Positions 9,377 through 16,287 of a DNA stretch of 64,000 nt are shown here, piece after piece (position 1 is the first letter of the stretch; each line of letters opens with the position of its first letter). The stretch lies in assembly GCF_023920225.1 (NCBI RefSeq), contig NZ_CP092587.1, positions 806,001 through 870,000 of the forward strand, in the 5' to 3' direction. This DNA is from Vibrio gazogenes (GTDB lineage: Bacteria > Pseudomonadota > Gammaproteobacteria > Enterobacterales > Vibrionaceae). The translations under genes were made by a program, and so were the position numbers. The notes beneath the pieces are model-generated. The model was given only the letters and a program-made list of their open reading frames with translations, was not told the DNA's origin and made no database searches.

Positions 9377-11269
9377 ATGATTACTCAACTTATCTCATCA
9401 CGATTGATTCGGCTGAATCTTTCGTCAACGACCAAAGATGAAGTGCTTACCGAGCTGGCTGGTATGCTGGTCGCAGAAGGACGTATCACCGATCAACAAC
9501 AATTTTTAACGGATATTTATGCCCGAGAGGCACTCGGCAATACTGGCTTTGATGAGGGCGTTGCCATTCCTCATGCCAAAAGCGTTGCTGTGAGTAAACC
9601 TGCCGTTGTGGTGGGAATCAGTCGTCAGGGCATTGATTACGGCGCCGAAGACGGCCAACCATCGAAACTCTTTTTTATGATTGCTTCTCCCGATGGCAAT
9701 GCCAATCATCATGTCGAAGTTTTGGCCGAGCTTTCTGCCAAACTGATTGAAGACGGATTTACCGAGCAGCTTTTGGCCGCACAGACCGAGCAGCAAGCAC
9801 TGGAACTACTGTTGTCCAAGTCAGAACCGACGCCGCAGTCATCGGGAGAAAACGGTTTTCTGATCGGGGTGACCGGCTGTCCGACCGGCATTGCACATAC
9901 TTATCTGGCGGCAGAATCGCTGGAAAAAGGTGCCGCAGCACTGGGCTATCAGATCAAAGTCGAGACCAACGGATCAATCGGGGTGAAAAACAGCCCGACG
10001 GCAGCAGAGATTGAAGCGGCTGACGCGATTATTGTTTCGAGTGACAAACAGGTGGAAATCACCCGCTTTGCCGGTAAAAAACTCATTGAAACCGGCGTGA
10101 AAGAACCGATCCGTGATGCGCAAGGGCTGATTCAGAAAGCATTGCAGGCACCCGTGTATCGACCTGATTCTCCGGCTGAATCCCGTGATACGGAACCATC
10201 CCGGAACCGTCCGGAGTTGTATCGTTATCTGATGAACGGTGTTTCGCATATGATCCCGTTTGTGGTTGCCGGTGGTCTGTTGATTGCGCTGGCACTGGCG
10301 ATTGGCGGAGAGCCGACGGAAGCCGGGATGGCGATTCCGCAAGGCAGTTTGTGGAATAAAGTGCTGGATGTCGGTGTCGTTTCCTTCCAACTGATGATTC
10401 CGATTCTGGCCGGTTATATTGCTTATGCGATTGCCGATCGCCCGGCACTGGCCCCGGGGATGATTGGTGGCTGGATTGCCAATAACGGCTCATTTTACGA
10501 TGCCGATGCCGGAACCGGATTTATCGGCGCAATTATTGCCGGTTTATTGGTGGGGTACTTCATTCGCTGGCTGACCAGTTTCAATTATCACAAGATGATT
10601 CAGCCGCTGGTGCCGATCATGATCGCACCGATCACCGGCGCGCTGTTTATCTCCGGTCTGTTTATTTTTGTGATCGGTGCTCCGATTGCCAGCCTGATGC
10701 ATGGGATGACAGAACTGCTGACAACCATGAGCACCGGGAATATGGTGTTGCTGGGCATTGTGCTGGGCGGACTGGCCGGGTTTGATATGGGGGGCCCGTT
10801 CAACAAAGTTGCCTTCTTGTTCTCTGTCGGCATGATTGCCAGTGGTCAGACACAGTTTATGGGCGCGATGGCGTGCGCCATTCCGGTTGCACCGCTCGGC
10901 ATGGGACTCGCCACAGTGCTTGGTCGTAAACTGAGCCTGTTTGAAGCATCAGAACTTGAAGCCGGTAAAGCGGCCGGCGCGATGGGGCTGGTCGGGATTT
11001 CTGAAGGGGCGATTCCGTTTGCAGCGCAGGATCCGGTGTCGGTGATTCCGGCCAACATGCTGGGGTCGATGGTTGCTGCGGTAATGGCTTTCTCTTTTGG
11101 GATCACCGATAGTGTCGCGCATGGCGGACCGGTTGTTGCCTTACTGGGCGCGATGAACAAACCGTTGTTAGCGCTGTTTTGTATGGCGCTTGGTGCTGTC
11201 GTCACTGCGCTCACTTGTATCGCATTGAAGAAAATGCGTCAGGCGAGATTACAGTCAGCCAATGTCTGA
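9377..11269 (+). CDS. PTS fructose-type permease EIIABC
   Basis: Complete fructose-family permease of 630 residues: IIA with His66 in EGVAIPHAKS, IIB with Cys168 in VTGCPTGIAHTYLAAE, and a hydrophobic IIC from ~270 to the end (VSHMIPFVVAGGLL onwards). The frame is open from 9131, but the ATG at 9377 has GGGGA upstream and starts the conserved IIA domain. It imports and phosphorylates fructose or a related sugar (mannose or 2-O-glycosylglycerate types share this layout). The stand-alone IIB and IIA-like genes at 5.2-6.2 kb may interact with it. No phosphofructokinase of the FruK type is adjacent. Substrate unproven. Confidence 0.92.
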   Translation: MITQLISSRLIRLNLSSTTKDEVLTELAGMLVAEGRITDQQQFLTDIYAREALGNTGFDEGVAIPHAKSVAVSKPAVVVGISRQGIDYGAEDGQPSKLFFMIASPDGNANHHVEVLAELSAKLIEDGFTEQLLAAQTEQQALELLLSKSEPTPQSSGENGFLIGVTGCPTGIAHTYLAAESLEKGAAALGYQIKVETNGSIGVKNSPTAAEIEAADAIIVSSDKQVEITRFAGKKLIETGVKEPIRDAQGLIQKALQAPVYRPDSPAESRDTEPSRNRPELYRYLMNGVSHMIPFVVAGGLLIALALAIGGEPTEAGMAIPQGSLWNKVLDVGVVSFQLMIPILAGYIAYAIADRPALAPGMIGGWIANNGSFYDADAGTGFIGAIIAGLLVGYFIRWLTSFNYHKMIQPLVPIMIAPITGALFISGLFIFVIGAPIASLMHGMTELLTTMSTGNMVLLGIVLGGLAGFDMGGPFNKVAFLFSVGMIASGQTQFMGAMACAIPVAPLGMGLATVLGRKLSLFEASELEAGKAAGAMGLVGISEGAIPFAAQDPVSVIPANMLGSMVAAVMAFSFGITDSVAHGGPVVALLGAMNKPLLALFCMALGAVVTALTCIALKKMRQARLQSANV

Positions 11270-11274
11270 GGTTA

Positions 11275-11313
11275 TAAAAATGATCCGTACCTGCCTTTGG
11301 GAAGGTGCGGATC
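11275..11313 (-). terminator. Terminator of the ABM-domain gene (minus strand)
   Basis: GATCCGTACCT / AGGTGCGGATC (11282-11292 and 11303-11313, one G-T pair). Read on the minus strand it is followed by ATTTTTAT, so it ends the gene at 11326; it may also slow readthrough from the IIABC gene. Confidence 0.75.
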
Positions 11314-11325
11314 GTGAATTGATGG

Positions 11326-11613
11326 TTATGCCATATGGATTCGGGAAAAGGTTTTGGATATTTTTTCTTCAATCATCGGTTCGGTTTTCTGATCAAAGAT
11401 CAGTGAATGTTCGGTTTGTAAACATTCATTGAATTCGTCTTCCGAACCATACAGTTCATAGAAAAAAACCTGTTTATCTTTATCATTCCAGCAGATATCA
11501 AACTGGAGACATCCCGGATCATCTTTTGCGATGTCTGCATTCTCTTGGGCGAGTTTAATAAATGATTCAAATGACTCGGGATCGATGGTGAAAGTCACCG
11601 TCACAACGTACAT
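11326..11613 (-). CDS. Antibiotic-biosynthesis-monooxygenase (ABM) domain protein
   Basis: A 95-residue ferredoxin-like-fold protein of the ABM/YgiN family: N-terminal beta strand VVTVTFTIDPE, the GCLQFDICWNDKD strand and the FFYELYGSEDEF strand typical of the family. The start at 11613 is set by a perfect AGGAGG six bases upstream; a longer frame 5' lacks support. Members are small quinol or heme-type monooxygenases or are of unknown role. It is monocistronic, with its own terminator. Confidence 0.85.
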   Translation of the reverse strand: MYVVTVTFTIDPESFESFIKLAQENADIAKDDPGCLQFDICWNDKDKQVFFYELYGSEDEFNECLQTEHSLIFDQKTEPMIEEKISKTFSRIHMA

Positions 11614-11814
11614 ACATTGCCTCCTGAAACATACGAAAAGGACAAAATCACAGACCGGCTGCACGGTATGATTTCAGCTGTTTTCTCTGTGGACAGAGCC
11701 ACGCGGTCAAGCGATGATTCTGTGTGCATCATTACATCATATTGGCATATATCGGTGCTATCAATCACCAGTCGCGGATAAGCATCAATTATTTTGCTCA
11801 ACCATCATGATGGC

Positions 11815-11946
11815 TTAATTTTGCGAATGCGTCTGAAAGTCTTGGTGGTATTTCACCTCACTGGAGTTGCTTCCAGCGAGTGTGCCGACGGTGAGTTTTC
11901 GTCCGTCGGATAAGGTTCTTTTGACGGTCAGCGGCGAATTAAGCAT
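11815..11946 (-). pseudogene. hipA: Truncated HipA N-terminus
   Basis: The start codon lies inside the last codons of hipB (gATGCTTAA overlap), the usual hipBA arrangement. The 43-codon frame reads like the HipA N-terminal subdomain (LTVKRTLSDGRKLTVGTLAG) and then stops. The kinase domain of HipA (about 400 residues) is absent and no continuation appears in 11614-11815. It is therefore a decayed or truncated toxin gene, leaving hipB alone. The 200 bases further downstream hold nothing I can identify. Confidence 0.75.
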
Positions 11947-12214
11947 CTTTCAGGACCTCATCAATACTTTTGGGTTCCGACGGATGAGCCTGAATTAGTG
12001 ATCTGATTTGGCCGATATCACCAACCGCTTCAAATAGCATCAGAAACTGCCGGAGAGAGATATTACCGCTGTTTTCAAATTTTCTGATCGTGCTGTAAGG
12101 CACACCAGAACGATTTGCCAACGCTTCAACCGTGAGTTTTTGCTGCTTGCGGGATTGTTTGATGAATTCTTTTAACTCAAGCTGAATATCATAAGCGGTA
12201 TATAGAGACAGCAT
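11939..12214 (-). CDS. hipB: HipB-like XRE antitoxin/regulator
   Basis: 91-residue Cro/CI-type helix-turn-helix protein (LTVEALANRSGVPYSTIRKFE) with the acidic tail (HPSEPKSIDEVLKDA) seen in HipB-like antitoxins. An AGG box precedes the ATG. It overlaps a truncated hipA remnant. In intact systems HipB binds the promoter and HipA; here only autoregulation or orphan regulation would remain. Confidence 0.82.
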   Translation of the reverse strand: MLSLYTAYDIQLELKEFIKQSRKQQKLTVEALANRSGVPYSTIRKFENSGNISLRQFLMLFEAVGDIGQIRSLIQAHPSEPKSIDEVLKDA

Positions 12215-12240
12215 GATGAGACCTTTTGCTACAATAATGG

Positions 12241-12269
12241 CAAAATTATACGTTTATATCTTAATTTTG
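12241..12269. promoter_or_regulatory. Candidate HipB operator
   Basis: CAAAATTA (12241-12248) and TAATTTTG (12262-12269) form a perfect 8-bp inverted repeat about 27 bases upstream of hipB, a typical place for autoregulation by an XRE antitoxin. Binding is inferred. Confidence 0.45.
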
Positions 12270-12333
12270 TCACTATAGTATCAATTATTGTTTCTTGAAC
12301 GACGGTATTTGAATGCACTTAACTTGCCGGATC

Positions 12334-12573
12334 TCAACCCAAAGTGTACGCCTCTAGCTCTCCGGCATCTTTTTCAGTTTTGGCGGCCAGTGATTGTTGA
12401 ACGAATACATAAGATAAATCTGGGTTGTCTGCCATTATGTGGCCCATTTGCTTGGCTTCAGGAGTATCAAACTCACCGATAAGTTTATCTAAATCGTAGT
12501 CGGTATTGCCACTTTGCTCACCTTCGGTCAGCAACTGCTGCAAGGTTTTCAATTCAGTATTGTCTGGCTGCAT
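12334..12573 (-). CDS. Small protein resembling the tail of ParD-type antitoxins
   Basis: 79 residues, acidic. Residues ~8-36 (LKTLQQLLTEGEQSG, then DYDLDKLIGEFD) resemble the C-terminal, toxin-binding part of ParD antitoxins, but the N-terminal ribbon-helix-helix is missing and the second half (TPEAKQMGHIMADNP onward) is unfamiliar. AAAGAAAG precedes the ATG. It could be a small free-standing protein or an antitoxin fragment. No ParE-like toxin is adjacent. It lies between HipB and a deleted nucleotidyltransferase-HEPN copy. Confidence 0.5.
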   Translation of the reverse strand: MQPDNTELKTLQQLLTEGEQSGNTDYDLDKLIGEFDTPEAKQMGHIMADNPDLSYVFVQQSLAAKTEKDAGELEAYTLG

Positions 12574-12673
12574 TTTTCTTTCTTTTTGATTGAATATTCT
12601 CTACAAATAATCATCGTACTCACTACTCTGTCAATAAAATCAAAGTATTAACTTGGGGGCTGGGAAGTTAGAA

Positions 12674-12883
12674 CTATTCAATATTCTCTCCAATCCTTCC
12701 CCGGCAAACTTCCTCGGTCAGCACTTTCAACTTTTCCACCTCTTCGGCCAGATAATCCAACTCTTCAACGGTGATTTCGTAATGCTCCGAGTAGCGGGCA
12801 TCGCGCAAAATAGTCGCAATGGTGTCAATATCTTGTTGTTTCCGCTCGGGAAGGTGGTCAAGTGTCTTTTTCATGTCGGTCAT
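12674..12883 (-). pseudogene. Internally deleted copy of the nucleotidyltransferase-HEPN gene
   Basis: The first ~26 codons (MTDMKKTLDHLPERKQQD...ILRD) and last ~40 codons (ARYSEHYEITVEELDYLAEE...) match the intact paralogue at 13963-14847, but about 225 codons between them are gone, including the whole nucleotidyltransferase site and most of the HEPN domain. The frame is kept. The junction falls on CATC, present on both sides in the intact gene, which suggests a deletion through micro-homology. Upstream sequence to ~12985 is also shared with the intact copy. Confidence 0.85.
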
Positions 12884-13075
12884 CGTACTACGCAGTGGAA
12901 TTCGGGTAAATGGCAGCATCGGGGTTTAGGTGCTTTTTGCGTGTGAGTGCGGTTTTTGGTGTAAATGGGGTGTTGGTTGAGGATGAGAGATTAAAGAATG
13001 CGTTGGATATCGGGGAATTCAGAAGTGCAGAACAGAGCGATTTGATGATGAATGACTTCCTGATAGGATTAATTT

Positions 13076-13096
13076 TGTTATACTCTGGGTATAACA
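13076..13096. promoter_or_regulatory. Palindromic operator before the TumE/TumA pair
   Basis: TGTTATAC-TCTGG-GTATAACA is a perfect 8-bp inverted repeat 13 bases before the tumE start, probably overlapping the promoter. It is the natural candidate for autoregulation by the HTH antitoxin; inferred. Confidence 0.55.
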
Positions 13097-13109
13097 TCAG
13101 GATAAGCTG

Positions 13110-13496
13110 ATGGAAGAGTTAGATGTTTTGTTGAGTATGCATGGCACAGAAGTGTACCGGGATGACGGTTATTGGTGGAAAATTGAAGCATGGACGGTTC
13201 CGCCAACCAGAGAACGCCCTCACGGGATCCGTTACAACATGACGCTACATAACAGATTTAACAAAAGAGTTTTTGGTTATGACAATGCCCATGCAGTGAA
13301 GCCACGGAAAAATAAACGATTTAGTGGCAAACGGTATGACTACGATCATTTGCATCGGGCAGCGATTGATCAGGGAACACCCTATGAATTTCAGGATGTT
13401 TATACGTTACTGCAAGACTTCTTCTCCGGCATTGATACAACCATAGAAGCAATTGAGGGGAAACCACATGAAAGCAAGAATCGGCATTATGTCTGA
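13110..13496 (+). CDS. tumE: TumE-family toxin (DUF6516)
   Basis: 128 residues resembling the TumE toxin family: the start MEELDVLLSMHG, the WWKIEAW segment, the PPTRERPHGIRYNMTLH stretch and FGYDNAHAV are typical. TumE toxins are paired with an HTH antitoxin encoded downstream; the biochemical target is not something I can state from sequence. The 3' end overlaps the antitoxin gene by 29 bases, which implies coupled translation. A palindrome lies at the promoter. The pair sits between two copies of a nucleotidyltransferase-HEPN gene. Confidence 0.78.
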   Translation: MEELDVLLSMHGTEVYRDDGYWWKIEAWTVPPTRERPHGIRYNMTLHNRFNKRVFGYDNAHAVKPRKNKRFSGKRYDYDHLHRAAIDQGTPYEFQDVYTLLQDFFSGIDTTIEAIEGKPHESKNRHYV

Positions 13497-13869
13497 AGAT
13501 CTGATTCGTTTTCGCCTGCTGGCGATTGCGCAAGGGAAATATATGCCGCAAGCGGATGAGCCGAAGGTTTGGTACACATCGGTCAATGCGGTGGCACAGA
13601 TTTTAAGGCCGGAGAATATTGCCTTATTACGTCTGATTGATACGGAAAAGCCAGCAAGCCTGACAGAATTAGCCAGAATATCCGGCCGGGCCAAATCTAA
13701 TTTATCCAACACGTTAAAAACGCTCAGTGAAAAAGGTTTCGTCCGCATGGAGCCGACTACCGGTAAGGCTCTGAAACCGGTGGCGATTTATACCGATTTT
13801 GAGATTATCTCGGATTTCGCACTTGAGCAGAAATTATTGAAATTAATGGCGGAGCAATCTGCGCCCTGA
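13468..13869 (+). CDS. tumA: TumA-family HTH antitoxin
   Basis: 133-residue partner of the upstream TumE-like toxin. A winged helix-turn-helix of MarR/ArsR style occupies the middle (LTELARISGRAKSNLSNTLKTLSEKGFV) with a short acidic tail. The ATG at 13468 has GAGGGG upstream and overlaps tumE by 29 bases. It should neutralise the toxin and repress the operon, probably at the 13076 palindrome. The motif quoted is split at its core, LARISGRAKSNLSNTL. Function by family. Confidence 0.78.
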   Translation: MKARIGIMSEDLIRFRLLAIAQGKYMPQADEPKVWYTSVNAVAQILRPENIALLRLIDTEKPASLTELARISGRAKSNLSNTLKTLSEKGFVRMEPTTGKALKPVAIYTDFEIISDFALEQKLLKLMAEQSAP

Positions 13870-13904
13870 GGTGAGGTATTCGGAATCTGTGTACCAAGAT
13901 TAAG

Positions 13905-13929
13905 ATTATCTACGCACTGCGTAGATAAT
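13905..13929. repeat. 25-bp near-perfect palindrome downstream of tumA
   Basis: ATTATCTACGCA-C-TGCGTAGATAAT has perfect 12-bp arms around a single base. No T-run follows. It may be a protein-binding site or an mRNA 3' hairpin. Confidence 0.7.
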
Positions 13930-13962
13930 TGAGCTCTGAAGTTGATGTGTGATTGCGATGAC

Positions 13963-14847
13963 TTACTCAATCCTTCCCCGACAAACTTCCTCCGTCAGCA
14001 CTTTGAGTTTTTCAACCTCTTCGGCCAGGTAATCCAGCTCTTCAACGGTGATTTCGTAGTGCTCCGAATAGCGGGCATCGACGTAGGCGCGTTTGAGGCG
14101 GTGGAAGCTGCGACGGTGAAACTGGTTGTCGGCAGGGAACAGGCGGGCGAAGCGTTCGTCTTGCCCGGCACAGAAGGCGCGTAGTTTCTCTAAGTCGTGA
14201 GTTTTGGGCAGATAGTTGGTACACACTAACAGGGTACAGGCAAACAGGCGTTCGGTGGCTTGATGAAGTTCAAAGGCTGCTTTATTTACCCATCCTCGAT
14301 TCATATGATCCCGAAAAGTAATAAAGAACTGCTCACCACTTTCGAACCATTGAGTAAAATGCTTCTCGGCAACCTGCCGACTTTCTTCGGCGCTCAGATC
14401 TCCCGGCAGTGCCAGCTCGCGACCATCGGCACTGTACAGTTCTATACCTTGCTCACGGATATCCCGAAAGAAATAGTGCCCGTCATGCAGCCACTGATTG
14501 ACTTCACCAAGGGTGTGAACAATCAGCCCCAGCGGGGTTTTGGGAATGCGGCGGCTGATACGGTCTTCCGCCAGACTCCACAGGGTGAACTCTTCTACCA
14601 GTTCAAAGCGGTTGACGATCACCAGTATGTCATAGTCGCTGATATAGCCGTTGGCTGGGTCGTTGACCCAGTTGCCTTTGGCATAACTGCCGAACAGGAT
14701 AATTTTGTGGATCTTAAAACCGGCTTTTTTGCCGCTTCTGCCTGCTACGTATTCATCCACCACATCACGCAAAATAGTCGCAATGGTGTCAATATCTTGT
14801 TGTTTCCGCTCGGGAAGGTGGTCAAGTGTCTTTTTCATGTCGGTCAT
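13963..14847 (-). CDS. Nucleotidyltransferase (MNT) - HEPN fusion protein, copy 2
   Basis: 294 residues. The N-terminal half is a minimal nucleotidyltransferase with GSYAKGNW and the acidic pair in SDYDILVIV. The C-terminal half is a HEPN domain (FELHQATERLFACTLL, LPKTHDLEKL, ARYSEHYEIT). MNT and HEPN often form toxin-antitoxin pairs in which the transferase AMPylates the HEPN RNase; here they are one chain, and I do not see a clear R-x4-6-H nuclease motif, so activity is uncertain. Three intact paralogues and one deleted copy lie in this window, all minus strand. ATG 14847 or 14838 could both serve; neither has a strong ribosome site. Confidence 0.82.
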   Translation of the reverse strand: MTDMKKTLDHLPERKQQDIDTIATILRDVVDEYVAGRSGKKAGFKIHKIILFGSYAKGNWVNDPANGYISDYDILVIVNRFELVEEFTLWSLAEDRISRRIPKTPLGLIVHTLGEVNQWLHDGHYFFRDIREQGIELYSADGRELALPGDLSAEESRQVAEKHFTQWFESGEQFFITFRDHMNRGWVNKAAFELHQATERLFACTLLVCTNYLPKTHDLEKLRAFCAGQDERFARLFPADNQFHRRSFHRLKRAYVDARYSEHYEITVEELDYLAEEVEKLKVLTEEVCRGRIE

Positions 14848-14955
14848 CGTACTACGCAGTGGAATTCGGGTAAATGGCGGCATCGGGGTTGAGGTGAGTT
14901 TTGCGTGTGAGTGCGGTTTTTGGTGTAAGTGGGGTGTTGGGGAAGGGTGAGGGTG
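14836..14955. repeat. Shared upstream segment of the nucleotidyltransferase-HEPN copies (pair with 12872-12991)
   Basis: The ~115 bases upstream of the intact copy are nearly identical to those upstream of the deleted copy (both contain GTACTACGCAGTGGAATTCG and GTGAGTGCGGTTTTTGGTGT). The repeat therefore extends beyond the coding region, and the TumE/TumA pair lies between the two copies. Confidence 0.8.
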
Positions 14956-15171
14956 GGTGATGAGGAAAACAGTTTTATTTAACAATTTGCGCTCGTTTGT
15001 ATTGCACTCAGTGGGTATGAAATCTAACATCAGGAAAATGATTATAAAACGACATAGATAAATATTTGTGGAAAAAATATTATTGTATTGGTTTAAAATG
15101 TCATTGTGATCGCAAGATATGTGATCATGTGTCAGTTTTAGTTTCACACAACGCATCATTGGGGTAATTAG

Positions 15172-15684
15172 GTGAATTATACAGAAACTATTTTGCTTGG
15201 AGTGTCTAGTGGTATTGTTTCTGCGTTTCTTGTGTGGGTATGTGTCAAAAGCTGGAACGCTACATTTACACCTTGGTTAAGAAAACAGATTTATAGAGGA
15301 GTTGAAGTTCAGGGAGAATGGACTGCTGTCATTATGCATGATAACGATGGTAGGGATGTATCAGAGATAGGAGATGCTGTAGAAACGATCAATTATGTCT
15401 TAAACATTGAAAGTCAATATGGACATGTTGTGAAAGGATGGTTCTCTCAGAGCTATAAAAATAGTGAAAGAGAGTCTCAGGGACGATATAAAGTTACAGG
15501 ACAAATTATGGATGGAGTGCTGATGCTAAGTTTGTCTCCATCGATGAGAAGTAAGTCAAGTTTTGGTACTCTGTTGATGTATGTTGCTGCATCCGGAGGG
15601 ATGCTAGATGGAATATTTACATATAAAGGTGTTAAAACGAATACAATTAAGTCTACAGATATCACTCTAGAGAAAAGGGTGTAA
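15172..15684 (+). CDS. Membrane-anchored beta-rich protein of the dnd-adjacent module
   Basis: 170 residues starting at GTG (GGGG seven bases upstream). One N-terminal membrane helix (ILLGVSSGIVSAFLVWVCV) is followed by a beta-strand-rich soluble domain with a GEW motif (RGVEVQGEWTAVI) and strand pairs ending in ITLEKRV. No family is recognised. The layout of one helix plus a small beta domain recalls membrane effectors of some anti-phage systems, such as Cap15-like proteins, but only in general shape. It is two bases from the next gene and AT-rich like the rest of the module. Function unknown. Confidence 0.6.
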   Translation: MNYTETILLGVSSGIVSAFLVWVCVKSWNATFTPWLRKQIYRGVEVQGEWTAVIMHDNDGRDVSEIGDAVETINYVLNIESQYGHVVKGWFSQSYKNSERESQGRYKVTGQIMDGVLMLSLSPSMRSKSSFGTLLMYVAASGGMLDGIFTYKGVKTNTIKSTDITLEKRV

Positions 15685-15685
15685 T

Positions 15686-16273
15686 ATGGAAAAAGCATTG
15701 GCACGTTACAAAACAAATGATAGCTATCCTCTGGAATTGTATTTTCCGATGGAATTCTTACAAGATCTTCAATTTTGTAATACTCTTAGTGATGATATAA
15801 AAGCTTATGGAAATTGGGGTGTTATAAAGAATGTTTCTTCTGTATCCAGTAATAATATACCCTCTGATAGAGGTATATATATGTTTGTTTGGACTCCTAA
15901 GTTTTTTCTTTACAATGATGATGATAAGATCTCATTTAAATATGTAGTATATGTAGGTGATGCTAGCAATGAAAATAATCTATTAGATAAGTTTAATAAA
16001 AATTATAAGAATGTAATAAACTCAGAACCTGATATACATTGGACAAAAGATGTAGCTTCTAGTCGAATAGACAGATTAAAGAAAGTAATGAATCTAGGTT
16101 GTCTTGAATATTGGTATTTAACAATGGATAGAGCATCTGTAGGACAAATTATGGATGTAAAAAATCGACTTGTTAGAATATTCAATCCTCCCGGTAATGA
16201 AGGTTTTAGAAAACCGATTCGTGCTATTGTCGAACATGATAAAGCAGTTCCTGCATTTGAACCTGCTTTTTGA
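15686..16273 (+). CDS. GIY-YIG-like nuclease domain protein
   Basis: 195 residues. The GIY-YIG signature appears as RGIYMFVW (residues 62-69) and, after a strand, KYVVYVGDAS (YVG at 89-91). Near the end, IMDVKNRLVRIFNPPGNE matches the conserved E...R-L...PP-N helix, but with Asp where the metal-binding Glu is usual. If folded as expected it is a DNA endonuclease or a relic of one. It lies between the membrane protein and the DGQHR protein with gaps of 1 and 14 bases, so the three form an operon. GIY-YIG domains occur in phosphorothioate-linked defence (for example SspE). Target is unknown. Confidence 0.62.
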   Translation: MEKALARYKTNDSYPLELYFPMEFLQDLQFCNTLSDDIKAYGNWGVIKNVSSVSSNNIPSDRGIYMFVWTPKFFLYNDDDKISFKYVVYVGDASNENNLLDKFNKNYKNVINSEPDIHWTKDVASSRIDRLKKVMNLGCLEYWYLTMDRASVGQIMDVKNRLVRIFNPPGNEGFRKPIRAIVEHDKAVPAFEPAF

Positions 16274-16287
16274 AAAGGGAAAATCAT

